Source: Candidatus Woesearchaeota archaeon
GTDB lineage: Archaea > Nanoarchaeota > Nanoarchaeia > Woesearchaeales > JAGVZT01
Assembly: GCA_017608295.1 (NCBI GenBank)
Contig: JAFCGF010000005.1
Span: 1 to 64,000 of the forward strand
Reading direction: 5' to 3'
DNA: 64,000 nt
Notes under the pieces: model-generated
What the model saw: only the letters and a program-made list of their open reading frames with translations
Database searches by the model: none
Told to the model about the DNA's origin: nothing
Program-made: the position numbers and the translations under genes
Shown here: piece by piece, positions 52,187 to 61,411 of the stretch
Layout: each line of letters starts with the position of its first letter
Position numbering within the stretch: the first letter of the stretch is position 1

Positions 52187-53133
52187 TCACGGCTTAGAGT
52201 CTCGTGCTTTTCTCGAAGAGGTCGCATCTCCTCATCCCTCGAAAGGAAGTCCTCCATCCTGTTGTGGATGAACCTATCCCATACCTCGAGAATCGCTTTT
52301 GTGTCATCGTCAGCATCGCCGAATTCTGACACAAGCTTCTCTATTCCGTCGACAGCAATCTGCTGGTGCTCAGGGCTCATGAAGTAGCAGCTGCCTGCCG
52401 CATGGTGCCAGATGCGCGCCTGTGCAAATGCCCTCGCATATTCATCATCAATAGTATCAGCAAGCTCAGTTCCTTTCACAAGCAGATCGTAGCCAGTGAA
52501 ACCCCATTCCTCGCGGGGAATGTCATTCTCGCCATACCAGCCAATCATCCTCGGGGATATCTGGTCATACTGCAATACTGTGAGCAGGAGCTTCTCGTCA
52601 TCCTTAGACAGATCCTCGAGAATCGGTTCAGGAACAGTGAAATAGAATTCATCCGTATCCTTATCTGTAGAGAATGGCTTATTCAACCTGCTGAAGAACA
52701 CCTCGTCAGCCTTAATCAGCATCTCATTAGGTAAATCATCTGGAAGATGCTCAAGCGTATCCTCGTGATGCACCTCCTCGAAGAGATAGACGGCATTAGT
52801 CTTGATGCGGTAAGAATTTGAATAGAGAACTCTATCTATCGCGCACTTAAATGTGCGGACATGCTGGCCATATCTCTCTTTCATGTCTCGAGTAAGTGTC
52901 CTTGCTCCACCAAGGCTACGCGCGACCCAGAAGCCACCCCATCCTGCCCAGTCCTCGTTCCCCGGCACTACATCTTCCTCTGGCAGGTAGTACCACTCAC
53001 CAACGGGATAGGTATGGATATTGGTGTTATTCCTCAGGCCGAGGGATTTCATGTCCTCAGTACATACCCTGTATCCAAGGGGATATTCCTTACCGTCAAG
53101 CGTGACTGTCTTTATTTTGCCGGACATACCCAT
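52183..53133 (-). CDS. Unknown acidic cytosolic protein
   Basis: This 316-residue protein has no membrane or export signal. Visible pieces are LGYRVCTEDMKSLGLRNNTN, GWGGFWVARSLGGARTLTRD, CAIDRVLYSNSYRIKTNAVYLFEEV and a helical C-terminal half. No motif I know. It converges with pckG, overlapping by four bases. A TATA-like TTTTTATAAT at 53151-53160 suggests a leaderless start at 53133 or 53127. Confidence 0.65.
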   Translation of the reverse strand: MGMSGKIKTVTLDGKEYPLGYRVCTEDMKSLGLRNNTNIHTYPVGEWYYLPEEDVVPGNEDWAGWGGFWVARSLGGARTLTRDMKERYGQHVRTFKCAIDRVLYSNSYRIKTNAVYLFEEVHHEDTLEHLPDDLPNEMLIKADEVFFSRLNKPFSTDKDTDEFYFTVPEPILEDLSKDDEKLLLTVLQYDQISPRMIGWYGENDIPREEWGFTGYDLLVKGTELADTIDDEYARAFAQARIWHHAAGSCYFMSPEHQQIAVDGIEKLVSEFGDADDDTKAILEVWDRFIHNRMEDFLSRDEEMRPLREKHETLSRD

Positions 53134-53158
53134 AAAGAATAGATTACATTATAAAAAT

Positions 53159-54286
53159 TTATTCCTTAAGAGTGAATATTTCCCTCCCTCTAGGGGCTGA
53201 ATTAAGGCTGAAGGAGGTGAGCAGCGCACTGCCAAGTATCACTGCAAGGATAGCAGTATAGCACTCAGATGAGATGATGCTTGCCTCTAGCCCAATCAGG
53301 GCTGCGACAATCCCAAAGGTCAGCCTGAAGTTGAAGAGCACACCTGCAAACCGAGAGTAAGGCTTCAATATAGGTACAATTGACGCTACAATGCGCGTCC
53401 CGAGATACTTCGCCCCAACTGCAAGTGTAAGGAGGAGAGGAACAAGCCATAAGAGCCTTGAAGTGAGGCTCTCGAACTGGAAAGCCATACCGGCGGAGAA
53501 AAAGAACACCGGTGCGAAGAAGCCGAATATGATGCCATGGAGTTTCTCGATGACTTTCTCATCTTCTATGAAGAGCTCATTCCAGAAGAGCCCCGCCATA
53601 TATGCTATGATGGCTGCATGCACACCTGCTACCTCAGCGCCGAAGCCCAGCGCAAGAATCATGAGCAGCAGAAACCTAACCTCATATTCGACGATGTTCT
53701 GGCCGTAGCGAGTGAAGAGCCATCTGCCCAGCCGGGGGAGCACCCACATTGAGGGAAAGACCAGCAGGAGGAAGACGAGCGTCACCCAACTCAATCCTTC
53801 AAAACCAACAGTAAGGGCGAACATACTCAGCAAATCAACAACCATTGCTGAAGACAGGAGCAGCTGGCCACCTTCCTTACTCAAAAGCCCACGCTCTTTC
53901 AGCACGGGATATACAATTGCCAGTGAGGTTGTGGATAGGGCAATGGAAAGCAGCAGCGCAGCCTGCATGCTGAGTTGAAGGAGAAAGAGCCCTGTGCAGA
54001 AGATAAGGAGGAATGGGGCAAAAAAAGCAGCCATGCCGACCAGCGCGCTTTGTTTAAAGTTCTTGGAAAGTAGTTCCATGTCTGTCTCAAAGCCCGCATA
54101 GAACATCAGCCCCAGCAACCCTAGATGAGAAAGGAATTCAAGCCATGTCACGCTATGGAGGTGCAGGAGATTTCCCCCAACAATCCCAGCTACAATCTCA
54201 AGTATCGCGACAGAAATGCCGAACTCTATGGAGAACATCCCTGCGATGATAACAAGCAGCCCTATGATTACCCCTTCATAAGCCAT
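53159..54286 (-). CDS. Kef-type (CPA2) monovalent cation/proton antiporter
   Basis: This 375-residue protein has about twelve hydrophobic segments with the CPA2 features LGLMFYAGFETDMELL near residues 55-70, ALSTTSLAIVYPVL and FFAPVFFFSAGM. The C-terminal RCK/TrkA nucleotide-binding domain found in many Kef proteins is missing; the gene ends soon after the last helix. It probably exchanges Na+ or K+ for H+. Confidence 0.88.
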   Translation of the reverse strand: MAYEGVIIGLLVIIAGMFSIEFGISVAILEIVAGIVGGNLLHLHSVTWLEFLSHLGLLGLMFYAGFETDMELLSKNFKQSALVGMAAFFAPFLLIFCTGLFLLQLSMQAALLLSIALSTTSLAIVYPVLKERGLLSKEGGQLLLSSAMVVDLLSMFALTVGFEGLSWVTLVFLLLVFPSMWVLPRLGRWLFTRYGQNIVEYEVRFLLLMILALGFGAEVAGVHAAIIAYMAGLFWNELFIEDEKVIEKLHGIIFGFFAPVFFFSAGMAFQFESLTSRLLWLVPLLLTLAVGAKYLGTRIVASIVPILKPYSRFAGVLFNFRLTFGIVAALIGLEASIISSECYTAILAVILGSALLTSFSLNSAPRGREIFTLKE

Positions 54287-54344
54287 ATGCTCCTGAAAGC
54301 GCCCAGAAGATTATTAAGCCTTTCCGTCAGAATCACGGAAGAAA

Positions 54345-56360
54345 TCACTTATTATTTTCCTTATCTTCCTCTTTTCCACCCTTCTTTCCCTTCTCCTGCT
54401 CTTCGAGGGCAGCATCAAGCTCTTTTCGGAATTCGACAATCTGCTCGTAGTGCTGCTTCTTCTCTGTCTTTGGAAGGCGGGCGTAGGACTCATTGACTGA
54501 GATGTATAATTCCCTCGCTTTGGCGACATCGCCAGCATCGATGAATTTCTTTCCCTCATCGACAAGCTCTGCGATGGTACCTTCACCAGTGGCGACTGCC
54601 ATCTGCGCCTGGGCACCACCGTCATACTTCCTCGATAGGCCAAGGACATGCTTGAAGATAAAGAGCCTCTGGGCAATGTTCTGGACGACGAGGACGAATA
54701 GGAAGAGCAGCACCGCATAGATGACAAGGAGGTATATCGCGGGGATGAAACCCTCAAAATAGGGGCGGGTAAGCTGTAGGCTCGCGGGCATATGGAAGAG
54801 CACCGCCTCCCTAAGCAGCTGCTCAGAGATGACAAAGGGATTGAAACGGGCAATTTCCTGGATATAGACTGGCATACTCTCCAATGGAAGAATCATGTTC
54901 GAGAGGAAGAGCATGATACTGCTCACAGAGATTGCGGCGAGCGACGCGGTCTCCTCAGAGCTGAAGAGGTTACCTATGGTGATGCCGATGAGCGAGAAAA
55001 GCGTCACGACAAGGAAAAGGAGGATAAGTGTGGTGGGGATGTTGCCAAGAACCTCAATCTTCAATCCCCATTGTGTCAGGGCGAAGATGATGATGAGCTG
55101 CACAGCAAGGAGAACAACTACTGTCAGGTAGGTGGAATAAACGAAAAGCATCCCTTTGATGGGGCTGATGAGATTTCTGAAGAATGCCTTGGAACGCTTT
55201 TCATTCAGGATGAGATTTGAGCCCAGCAGCACGGTAGTAAACATAATGAGCATCACCACAAGGCTCGGATAGAGGAAGCTGATGTAGGTCTGGGCAGCAA
55301 CTGGCTCTATCTTCGTCGAGATAGGCGTGACGATACCTGACACATCAGTGACTGCGATTGCATCTATCTCGTCGGTGATGTCATTCACTGTCCCTTTGAC
55401 TGTCATGATAGTATTGAGGTTCGTGTCAAGAGTCGTCCTGACTGAGCCAGTGTAGCCGGTGACTGATGAGCGGGCGCTCGCAGCAGTGGAAAGCTGGTCA
55501 GAGACATCGTCGACAGCCGCACTGACATCATTGATCATCGCGGTGAGTGAAGTCCATTTTGTTGAGCCCAATTCAAGCCCATCCACCTCATCCTCAATAT
55601 CGTCCAACTCATTTTCAAGTGAGTCCTTAGTTACCCCTGCTGACAAGCCAGAGGTGATGTTGTATGAGGCGTTCACGCTTCCAAGGACATCATCTCTCAT
55701 ATCTCCCAATTCAATCAGGCGGGTAGCATAGGTCGTCTTTATCGAAGAGGTAGGGAAGCTAGAGCTATCAATGTCGAGATCCATCGAGTTGAGCTTCCTA
55801 TCTATCTCGCCCTGCTGTGTCCTGATAAGCTCATTCTGCTCGACAAGCGTGACAAGATTCGACTCTTCCCCACCAAGGCGGGAATTCGTGCTGGTGAGTG
55901 AATCAAGCAGCACTTGAACAAGACCGCCGCTAATCTCCTTGGTCCTGGAGCTTATACCAGCAGATATTGTATCCATGATGGTGTATACAATATTAACCCT
56001 TGAATTATCTACATGGAATGTAATCTCGTTCGTCACCCCTGATGTAAGGTCAAGATTTTCGGGAAACACCATGCACGCATGGATTGCCCCTTGCTTAATG
56101 CTCTCGACACATTGGTCCTGAGAGGTGAATTTTGTCACGGAAAAATCCTGCTCACGGAGCTTTTCGAGGAATGATTCTGAGAGGTTATCATAATTTGCCG
56201 AGTAGGTACCTACCTTCAGATTGAAGAGGCTAGTGTTGTTGAAGGCAAGCCCAACGAAGAGCGTGACACAAAGAGGCCCGAAAATGATAATCAGTGCACT
56301 GACCTTGGACCTAAAGAGCAGCTTGAGATTCTTCTTCACCACGGTGAGAATCTTTCTCAT
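54345..56360 (-). CDS. ABC-2 type exporter permease with large ectodomain and helical cytosolic tail
   Basis: This 671-residue protein has one N-terminal membrane helix, an external domain (about residues 45-340) with coiled-coil stretches, then five or so helices of the ABC2_membrane type (FRNLISPIKGMLFVYSTY, LAAISVSSIMLFLSNMI, NPFVISEQLLREAVLF). After the last helix comes an unusual cytosolic tail of ~95 residues (DEGKKFIDAGDVAKARELYI, then coiled charged residues ending EDKENNK) similar to a TPR/FrzZ-like helical hairpin. It overlaps the ATPase gene by four bases. Confidence 0.85.
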   Translation of the reverse strand: MRKILTVVKKNLKLLFRSKVSALIIIFGPLCVTLFVGLAFNNTSLFNLKVGTYSANYDNLSESFLEKLREQDFSVTKFTSQDQCVESIKQGAIHACMVFPENLDLTSGVTNEITFHVDNSRVNIVYTIMDTISAGISSRTKEISGGLVQVLLDSLTSTNSRLGGEESNLVTLVEQNELIRTQQGEIDRKLNSMDLDIDSSSFPTSSIKTTYATRLIELGDMRDDVLGSVNASYNITSGLSAGVTKDSLENELDDIEDEVDGLELGSTKWTSLTAMINDVSAAVDDVSDQLSTAASARSSVTGYTGSVRTTLDTNLNTIMTVKGTVNDITDEIDAIAVTDVSGIVTPISTKIEPVAAQTYISFLYPSLVVMLIMFTTVLLGSNLILNEKRSKAFFRNLISPIKGMLFVYSTYLTVVVLLAVQLIIIFALTQWGLKIEVLGNIPTTLILLFLVVTLFSLIGITIGNLFSSEETASLAAISVSSIMLFLSNMILPLESMPVYIQEIARFNPFVISEQLLREAVLFHMPASLQLTRPYFEGFIPAIYLLVIYAVLLFLFVLVVQNIAQRLFIFKHVLGLSRKYDGGAQAQMAVATGEGTIAELVDEGKKFIDAGDVAKARELYISVNESYARLPKTEKKQHYEQIVEFRKELDAALEEQEKGKKGGKEEDKENNK

Positions 56361-57493
56361 TTCTTGCCCTCCTTCCCCTCGAGGACAATTCCCTCAAAAA
56401 TTGAGCCGAGGTCTGTCCGGGCAGCGGAAACAAATAAGACGTCTTCCTTATCCTGGTCCAGAATGCGAATCACGCGCTTCAGCACGTCCTGTGCTGACAA
56501 GGAAGGGACCAGTTCCATCGCTGAAGCCGCTGCCTCGACATCCATCTCATCCTTGAGCTCCTCTATGAGAACACTCGCATCCGGCACGCGGATTTCCAGC
56601 TTATCATTCCTCTCGAGGAAATGCTTATCAGCGAATTTATAGCTGCGCTTCAGCTCGGAGATAACTCTCTCATAATTTCCAGCCCTAGTCTTAACAACAA
56701 CAATCTCTCCAAGATGGAAGCGGACCTGCAGTTCCTCGGGAGTGCCAACCGCGGCAACCTGAGCATCATACAGGATAGCAATTCTACTGCACAGGGTCTC
56801 CAGCTCCTCCAGAAAGTGTGAGGATAGGATGACAGTGGTGCCGCGCTGGTTGATGCGCCTCACGAGGTTCCACATCTGTCCTCTGAGAATAGGGTCAAGG
56901 TCAGAGGTCGGCTCATCAAGGATGAGGACATGAGGATTATGGATAAGGGCGCAGGCGATATCGAGCCGCTTCTGCATTCCTCCAGAAAGCTTTTCCGCAA
57001 TCTTGTTAATGGAGGGGGTCAATCCCACCAGGTCAAGCAGGATTTCTATATTCGTTTCCTTGACCTCTTTAGGCAGGCCGTACATCGTGCCGAAATATTC
57101 GAGGTTCTCCTTAACTGTGAGCTTAGGGTAGAAGCTGGGAGTCTGGGCAGAGAATCCGAAAGTATGCTTAATGTCCTCAGAGCCGCCCCGTACTATCTTA
57201 AACTGTGTCGTGTCCTCCTTCGTGCGGATGATGCGCTGCGGCTTGTAATACACACTGCCGCTCACCGGCTGGAGGACTCCCATGATTGTATTGAGAAGAG
57301 TGGTTTTTCCTGAGCCAGACATTCCAACAATCCCGAACACTTCCCCCTCGCGGATGTCGAGAGTAACATTGCCCAGAATCGTCACCTTGCCGAAACGGAC
57401 AACGAGATTCCTGACTTTCAATATGATGAGGTCAGGCTCGGCTGCTTTCAGTGCATCGTTCTTGGCAGTCATTTCCAATACCTCTGGATTCAC
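56357..57493 (-). CDS. ABC-2 exporter ATPase
   Basis: This 378-residue protein has Walker A VGMSGSGKTTLLN, the signature KLSGGMQKRLDIACALIHNPHVLILDEPTSDLDP (as KLSGGMQKRLDIACAL and LILDEPTSDLDP) and switch His in SSHFLEE. After the ATPase comes a ~120-residue C-terminal domain with a ferredoxin-like pattern, common in ABC-2 exporters. An ATG at 57472 is an alternative start. It lies 22 bases after the VWA gene, so MoxR, DUF58, VWA and this exporter may be one transcript. Confidence 0.9.
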   Translation of the reverse strand: MNPEVLEMTAKNDALKAAEPDLIILKVRNLVVRFGKVTILGNVTLDIREGEVFGIVGMSGSGKTTLLNTIMGVLQPVSGSVYYKPQRIIRTKEDTTQFKIVRGGSEDIKHTFGFSAQTPSFYPKLTVKENLEYFGTMYGLPKEVKETNIEILLDLVGLTPSINKIAEKLSGGMQKRLDIACALIHNPHVLILDEPTSDLDPILRGQMWNLVRRINQRGTTVILSSHFLEELETLCSRIAILYDAQVAAVGTPEELQVRFHLGEIVVVKTRAGNYERVISELKRSYKFADKHFLERNDKLEIRVPDASVLIEELKDEMDVEAAASAMELVPSLSAQDVLKRVIRILDQDKEDVLFVSAARTDLGSIFEGIVLEGKEGKK

Positions 57494-57515
57494 TCCTTCT
57501 TAAACTTTACGCACG

Positions 57516-58442
57516 TCACGGAAGGGTGCGGAATTTTGTGTTTATCAGCCCCCATTCAAAGAACAGGATAAGGATTGCCAATAGCAGCAGCGGCAGCCTC
57601 AGCTCGATGCTCGTGGGCTGGCGCCTCGTTGTTGCAAGAGCCTGGTATGCCTGGTCTATCTGCTGCTGGTTCTCCACCATAAATAGGTTGCCGCCCGTAC
57701 CGTCCGCGATGTCGCGCAGCGCCTCCTCATCAATCTGGGACACCAGGTCAGAGCGGATAAAGGTGCCGCCCTCCTCAGTGCCGAGCCCTATAGCATGAGC
57801 TATGAGCTGGTTGCTGACAGCGTACGCCACAGCATCGTCTATCGAGACGCCGACATTGTCCTGTCCATCAGTAAGGATAATCACCGCGCGGGGCCTGTCT
57901 GAGGATATCATGATGTTCGCTGAGGTCACTATCGCGCCTCCGATATCAGTTCCTGACACCCGAGAGCTTTTGATGCCTTTGATAGCGTCCTTAAGAAGTC
58001 CCCTATCTGTGGAGGGGTGCTGATTGACATAAGGTGTCCCTGCGAAGGTGACCAATGCAACCCGCGCCTGAGGTGGCATATCATCAATGAATTTCAGCGC
58101 AGCTGTCTTGGCTGCCTCAAGCCGGGTGGGATTGAAATCATTCGCGAGCATGCTGCTGGAAGTATCAATAGCGAGGATGTAATCATACTCGCTGACATCT
58201 CCGGTATACCAAAGCACTGTACCTGCTGCAGAGAAGATGAGGAATAGCAAAGCCACAATCCTGATGACAAGCATGATGATATTCTTGTTCAGCACCTGCA
58301 TCCCGGTGACACGCGCAAGCGCCTCGAAGTTGGCGAACTTGATTGCCCTGCGATGCACATGCTTCAAGATTAGGAAATGCATGATTATGAAGAATGGGAT
58401 GCTGACGAGGAATGTCAGGTACAGCGGGTGCGTAAAGGTCAT
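57516..58442 (-). CDS. BatA-like VWA-domain membrane protein
   Basis: This 308-residue protein has two N-terminal membrane helices, a VWA domain with complete MIDAS (AIDTSSSM, a middle Thr and ILTDGQDN) and a C-terminal helix (LPLLLLAILILFFEWGL). It matches BatA-type proteins coded with MoxR and DUF58. VWA proteins bind partner proteins through Mg2+; the trio is thought to be a chaperone or metal-insertion system. It overlaps the DUF58 gene by four bases. Confidence 0.9.
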   Translation of the reverse strand: MTFTHPLYLTFLVSIPFFIIMHFLILKHVHRRAIKFANFEALARVTGMQVLNKNIIMLVIRIVALLFLIFSAAGTVLWYTGDVSEYDYILAIDTSSSMLANDFNPTRLEAAKTAALKFIDDMPPQARVALVTFAGTPYVNQHPSTDRGLLKDAIKGIKSSRVSGTDIGGAIVTSANIMISSDRPRAVIILTDGQDNVGVSIDDAVAYAVSNQLIAHAIGLGTEEGGTFIRSDLVSQIDEEALRDIADGTGGNLFMVENQQQIDQAYQALATTRRQPTSIELRLPLLLLAILILFFEWGLINTKFRTLP

Positions 58443-59332
58443 CTCAATTGTGATCGCCTCCTCTCGAAGAATTTCAACACCGGAAAGAAGAATTCCTTGT
58501 CAGTGAACAGGACGATATAATCTGAATTTGTCCTGGTGAAATGTTCTGTAAGCTCAATGAGTTGCTCTGTGGTCTCTATCTCGTATTCATCTTTGATCTT
58601 GTCCGTGTCGATGAGAAGCTCCCTATCTGTAAAGGGGTCTGCCATGACAACCTGTCCTCCACCTTCAGGCAGGGTCATATCACGGGGGTCTCGGATGATG
58701 AAGCCTGTGAGGTCATATTTCATTGCCACCATGGAGAAATATCGCTTCCACTGCTTGCCCAGGCCAAGAAAATCAGAGATGATGAAGATGATGCTGCCTC
58801 TCGGGAGAGAGCCCAGTGTAAACTTCAGGACATGGTCAAGGCCGAACTTTCCCCCATAGTTCTTAGGGTTACTCAGCGCTCTTGTGAGGAAATAGAAGTG
58901 GCGCATTCCAGCTCCGCCGGGAATTATCTTAACAATCTTGTCATTGAACATGCACAGCCCTACACGATCACCGACATTGAGCATGCCATAAGCAAGGGTC
59001 GCTACGAGCTCTCCTGCATATTCGCATTTCAGCTTCTCAGTAGAGGTATAAAGCATCTTATCGCTCACGTCGAACAGGATGAAGATATTCAGGTTTCTCT
59101 CTTCCCTCAGGACGCGCACAAGGAGGTCTCTCGACCTCAGAGATGACTTCCAGTCGATTTCCCTGGCATCATCCATCCCAGGAAGATAGGAACGGAAACC
59201 CTCGAACTCGAAACCGCGCCCCTTGAATTTAGATTTATAGGCTGAGGACATGTATTCCTGCGTTTCTCCCCTCCTGAGAGACGCCTCAAGCTTCTTGATG
59301 AGGGGCTTGAGATCAAGCTTAATCTCCTTCAT
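58439..59332 (-). CDS. DUF58 protein
   Basis: This 297-residue protein shows the DUF58 core: GFEFEGFRSYLPGMDDAREIDWKSSLRSRDLLVR (key part YLPGMDDAREIDWKSS) and a degenerate VWA-like domain with LFDVSDKM. DUF58 proteins work with MoxR ATPases and VWA proteins. There is 8 bases between this gene and moxR. Confidence 0.9.
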   Translation of the reverse strand: MKEIKLDLKPLIKKLEASLRRGETQEYMSSAYKSKFKGRGFEFEGFRSYLPGMDDAREIDWKSSLRSRDLLVRVLREERNLNIFILFDVSDKMLYTSTEKLKCEYAGELVATLAYGMLNVGDRVGLCMFNDKIVKIIPGGAGMRHFYFLTRALSNPKNYGGKFGLDHVLKFTLGSLPRGSIIFIISDFLGLGKQWKRYFSMVAMKYDLTGFIIRDPRDMTLPEGGGQVVMADPFTDRELLIDTDKIKDEYEIETTEQLIELTEHFTRTNSDYIVLFTDKEFFFPVLKFFERRRSQLR

Positions 59333-59340
59333 TGCTACCT

Positions 59341-60327
59341 CTATGGTACTGGGACCTTGTCGAGAATTTCCTTGATGACATCATCTGAAGTTATGCCCTC
59401 GGCCTGTCCCTCGTAGTTGATGATGATACGATGCCGAAGGACGTCCTTGGCCACTTTCTTCACATCATGAGGTGTCACGTAGGTACGGGCATGAAGCATG
59501 CACTCCGCCTTTGACCCAAGGACCAGGCCGATAGATCCTCTCGGCGAGGCGCCAAAGCCCACAAACCTGCCTGACTTCACCTTGTACTTCCCAGGATTCC
59601 TTGTGGCATCGATGATGCTCACTATGTATTTCTCAAGCTTCTTGTCAAGATAGATTTTCTTGACATCCTCCTGCATCACGACAATATCATCAGGCGTGGT
59701 AGTACGATTCAAAGTAACGTCCGCAAAGCGGCGCACCTCAATGTTGACATTGAGAATCTCCTGCTCTTCCTCAACTGTGGGATAGCCTATGTTGAGCTTG
59801 AAGAGGAACCTATCCACCTGCGCTTCTGGCAGGGGGTATGTTCCCGCCTGCTCTATAGGGTTCTGGGTCGCGAGGACGAAGAACGGCTTGGGCAGCGGAA
59901 AAGTCTCCTTACCAATAGTGACCTGGTGCTCCTGCATCGCCTCGAGCAGGGCTGACTGCACCTTCGGGGGCGCCCTGTTAATCTCGTCCGCGAGCACGAG
60001 GTTCGCAAATACAGGCCCTTTGATAGTATAGAAGCCGACTTCACGCTGGTATGAGGTCAGTCCTACTATGTCGCTCGGCAGCAGGTCAGGCGTGAACTGG
60101 ATACGGGAGAACATACAGCCAGTGATGACCGACATGGTATTGACGAGAAGAGTCTTAGCGAGACCTGGCACACCCTCTAGCAGGACGTGGCCGCCTGCTA
60201 TCAATGACCTCAATACAGCATCAACGGTGTCGTGCTGCCCCACGACTGCTTTTGCCACTTCTTCCTTGACAGCGTCCAACTGCGCCTTATGCGACTTAAC
60301 AACCTTCCGTAGCTCCGCCTCAGTCAT
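59341..60327 (-). CDS. MoxR-family AAA+ ATPase
   Basis: This 328-residue AAA+ protein has Walker A GVPGLAKTLLVN, Walker B VLADEINRAPPKVQSALLEAMQE (as LADEINRAPPKVQSALLEAM) and sensor ATQNPIEQAGTYPLPEAQ with the Arg finger VDRFLFK. It opens the MoxR-DUF58-VWA run. MoxR ATPases are proposed to remodel or mature protein complexes; the client could be the adjacent ABC exporter, which is inference from operon layout. Confidence 0.93.
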   Translation of the reverse strand: MTEAELRKVVKSHKAQLDAVKEEVAKAVVGQHDTVDAVLRSLIAGGHVLLEGVPGLAKTLLVNTMSVITGCMFSRIQFTPDLLPSDIVGLTSYQREVGFYTIKGPVFANLVLADEINRAPPKVQSALLEAMQEHQVTIGKETFPLPKPFFVLATQNPIEQAGTYPLPEAQVDRFLFKLNIGYPTVEEEQEILNVNIEVRRFADVTLNRTTTPDDIVVMQEDVKKIYLDKKLEKYIVSIIDATRNPGKYKVKSGRFVGFGASPRGSIGLVLGSKAECMLHARTYVTPHDVKKVAKDVLRHRIIINYEGQAEGITSDDVIKEILDKVPVP

Positions 60328-60348
60328 ACATTTCTCTGGGCATTGCTC

Positions 60349-61410
60349 TTATTTATATGTTGTGGCTTTGAGGAGAGCGAGCTGTCCTCTGTCAAAGGCA
60401 TCGTGCTCAGTGAGGAATTCCAGAAGCGGCAGGTATTGCTCTGGGCTTGTCCCATTATTAAGAGCTTCGACTATCTCTATTCTCAGCCCGCCATAGAGTT
60501 TTGAGAGATCCGCGCCCTTATCATCAAGCCAGCTCAGCCGGCGTAGAACTATACGGCTCGCTTCATGCAATTCTCCAGTGCAGCATCCAAAGTCTTGTGA
60601 TGATGACAATCCTTCAGTGTACGTATCTGCAGCTCGTTGATAATCTACTGGATAACCCTTCTCTTCCAGCGCTTCCAGCAGAGTGAACCTCTCCTCAAGG
60701 ATGGAGACTGACTGCTCAGGAGTGTAGAGGACAACTCGCTCAGATGGGGAATCACGCGGATAGTGAACCCATGCCTTTGGTGTGATGATTAACGCGTACA
60801 GTGTGTCAAGCAGAGTGTACTTCTCAGGAAACCCGCCCTTTCCATCAAGTAAGTCAAATAGCTCTGCGCACATCTCAACCTGGCGATGATTTGACTCCCA
60901 CATCAATACGTGGCGGTCATATGTTCGCCCATTATGCCTTTTAGTCTCCTGTTCAATATCTTCAGCAAGATCATCGAGGATGAGGTCGATGGCCTCGAAC
61001 TCAGAGAGCTCCAGCCCGAGGTCCCTAAGGCGCTCAACAGTATCAAAATATGGCTGCAGATACTGCTCCTCAAACTCCTCAGCTGTGAGGGCTGACTTAA
61101 TGCTGCCAAATCGCTCCCAGGGCTGGAGATTGCCCCTAATGGACGTCTCCACCTTATGCACGGTGAACGCAAGAGTAATGTCCATGTACTTCACCCCTAC
61201 TCCCATTTCCATGGCCTCGAGAAGGCGTTTTTCCCTCTCACTGAGCAGCTCATCCGGTGCGCTCAGGATGGGCTTTTCTTTCTCGATGTGATGCAGCTGG
61301 TTCTCTATATATGCACACAGCGCATCGGACTTATCTCCCTCAGGAAGCCCAGCAATGAGCTCCAGATTTCCTTCCAGCATTGCATCTAGGTCAAGTTCGT
61401 CTTGTTCCAT
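60349..61410 (-). CDS. Unknown acidic, helical protein of the Tmk-HAD operon
   Basis: This protein of about 353 residues starts MEQDELDLDAMLEGNLELI behind a GGGGGG site. It is mostly helical and acidic, with recognisable stretches LSEREKRLLEAMEMGVGVKY, LSEFEAIDLILDDLAEDIEQ and SILEERFTLLEALEEKGYPV. It has no membrane segment or known motif. It begins one base after the stop of the Tmk-HAD gene, so it is the third gene of that operon. Confidence 0.7.
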   Translation of the reverse strand: MEQDELDLDAMLEGNLELIAGLPEGDKSDALCAYIENQLHHIEKEKPILSAPDELLSEREKRLLEAMEMGVGVKYMDITLAFTVHKVETSIRGNLQPWERFGSIKSALTAEEFEEQYLQPYFDTVERLRDLGLELSEFEAIDLILDDLAEDIEQETKRHNGRTYDRHVLMWESNHRQVEMCAELFDLLDGKGGFPEKYTLLDTLYALIITPKAWVHYPRDSPSERVVLYTPEQSVSILEERFTLLEALEEKGYPVDYQRAADTYTEGLSSSQDFGCCTGELHEASRIVLRRLSWLDDKGADLSKLYGGLRIEIVEALNNGTSPEQYLPLLEFLTEHDAFDRGQLALLKATTYK

Positions 61411-61411
61411 A

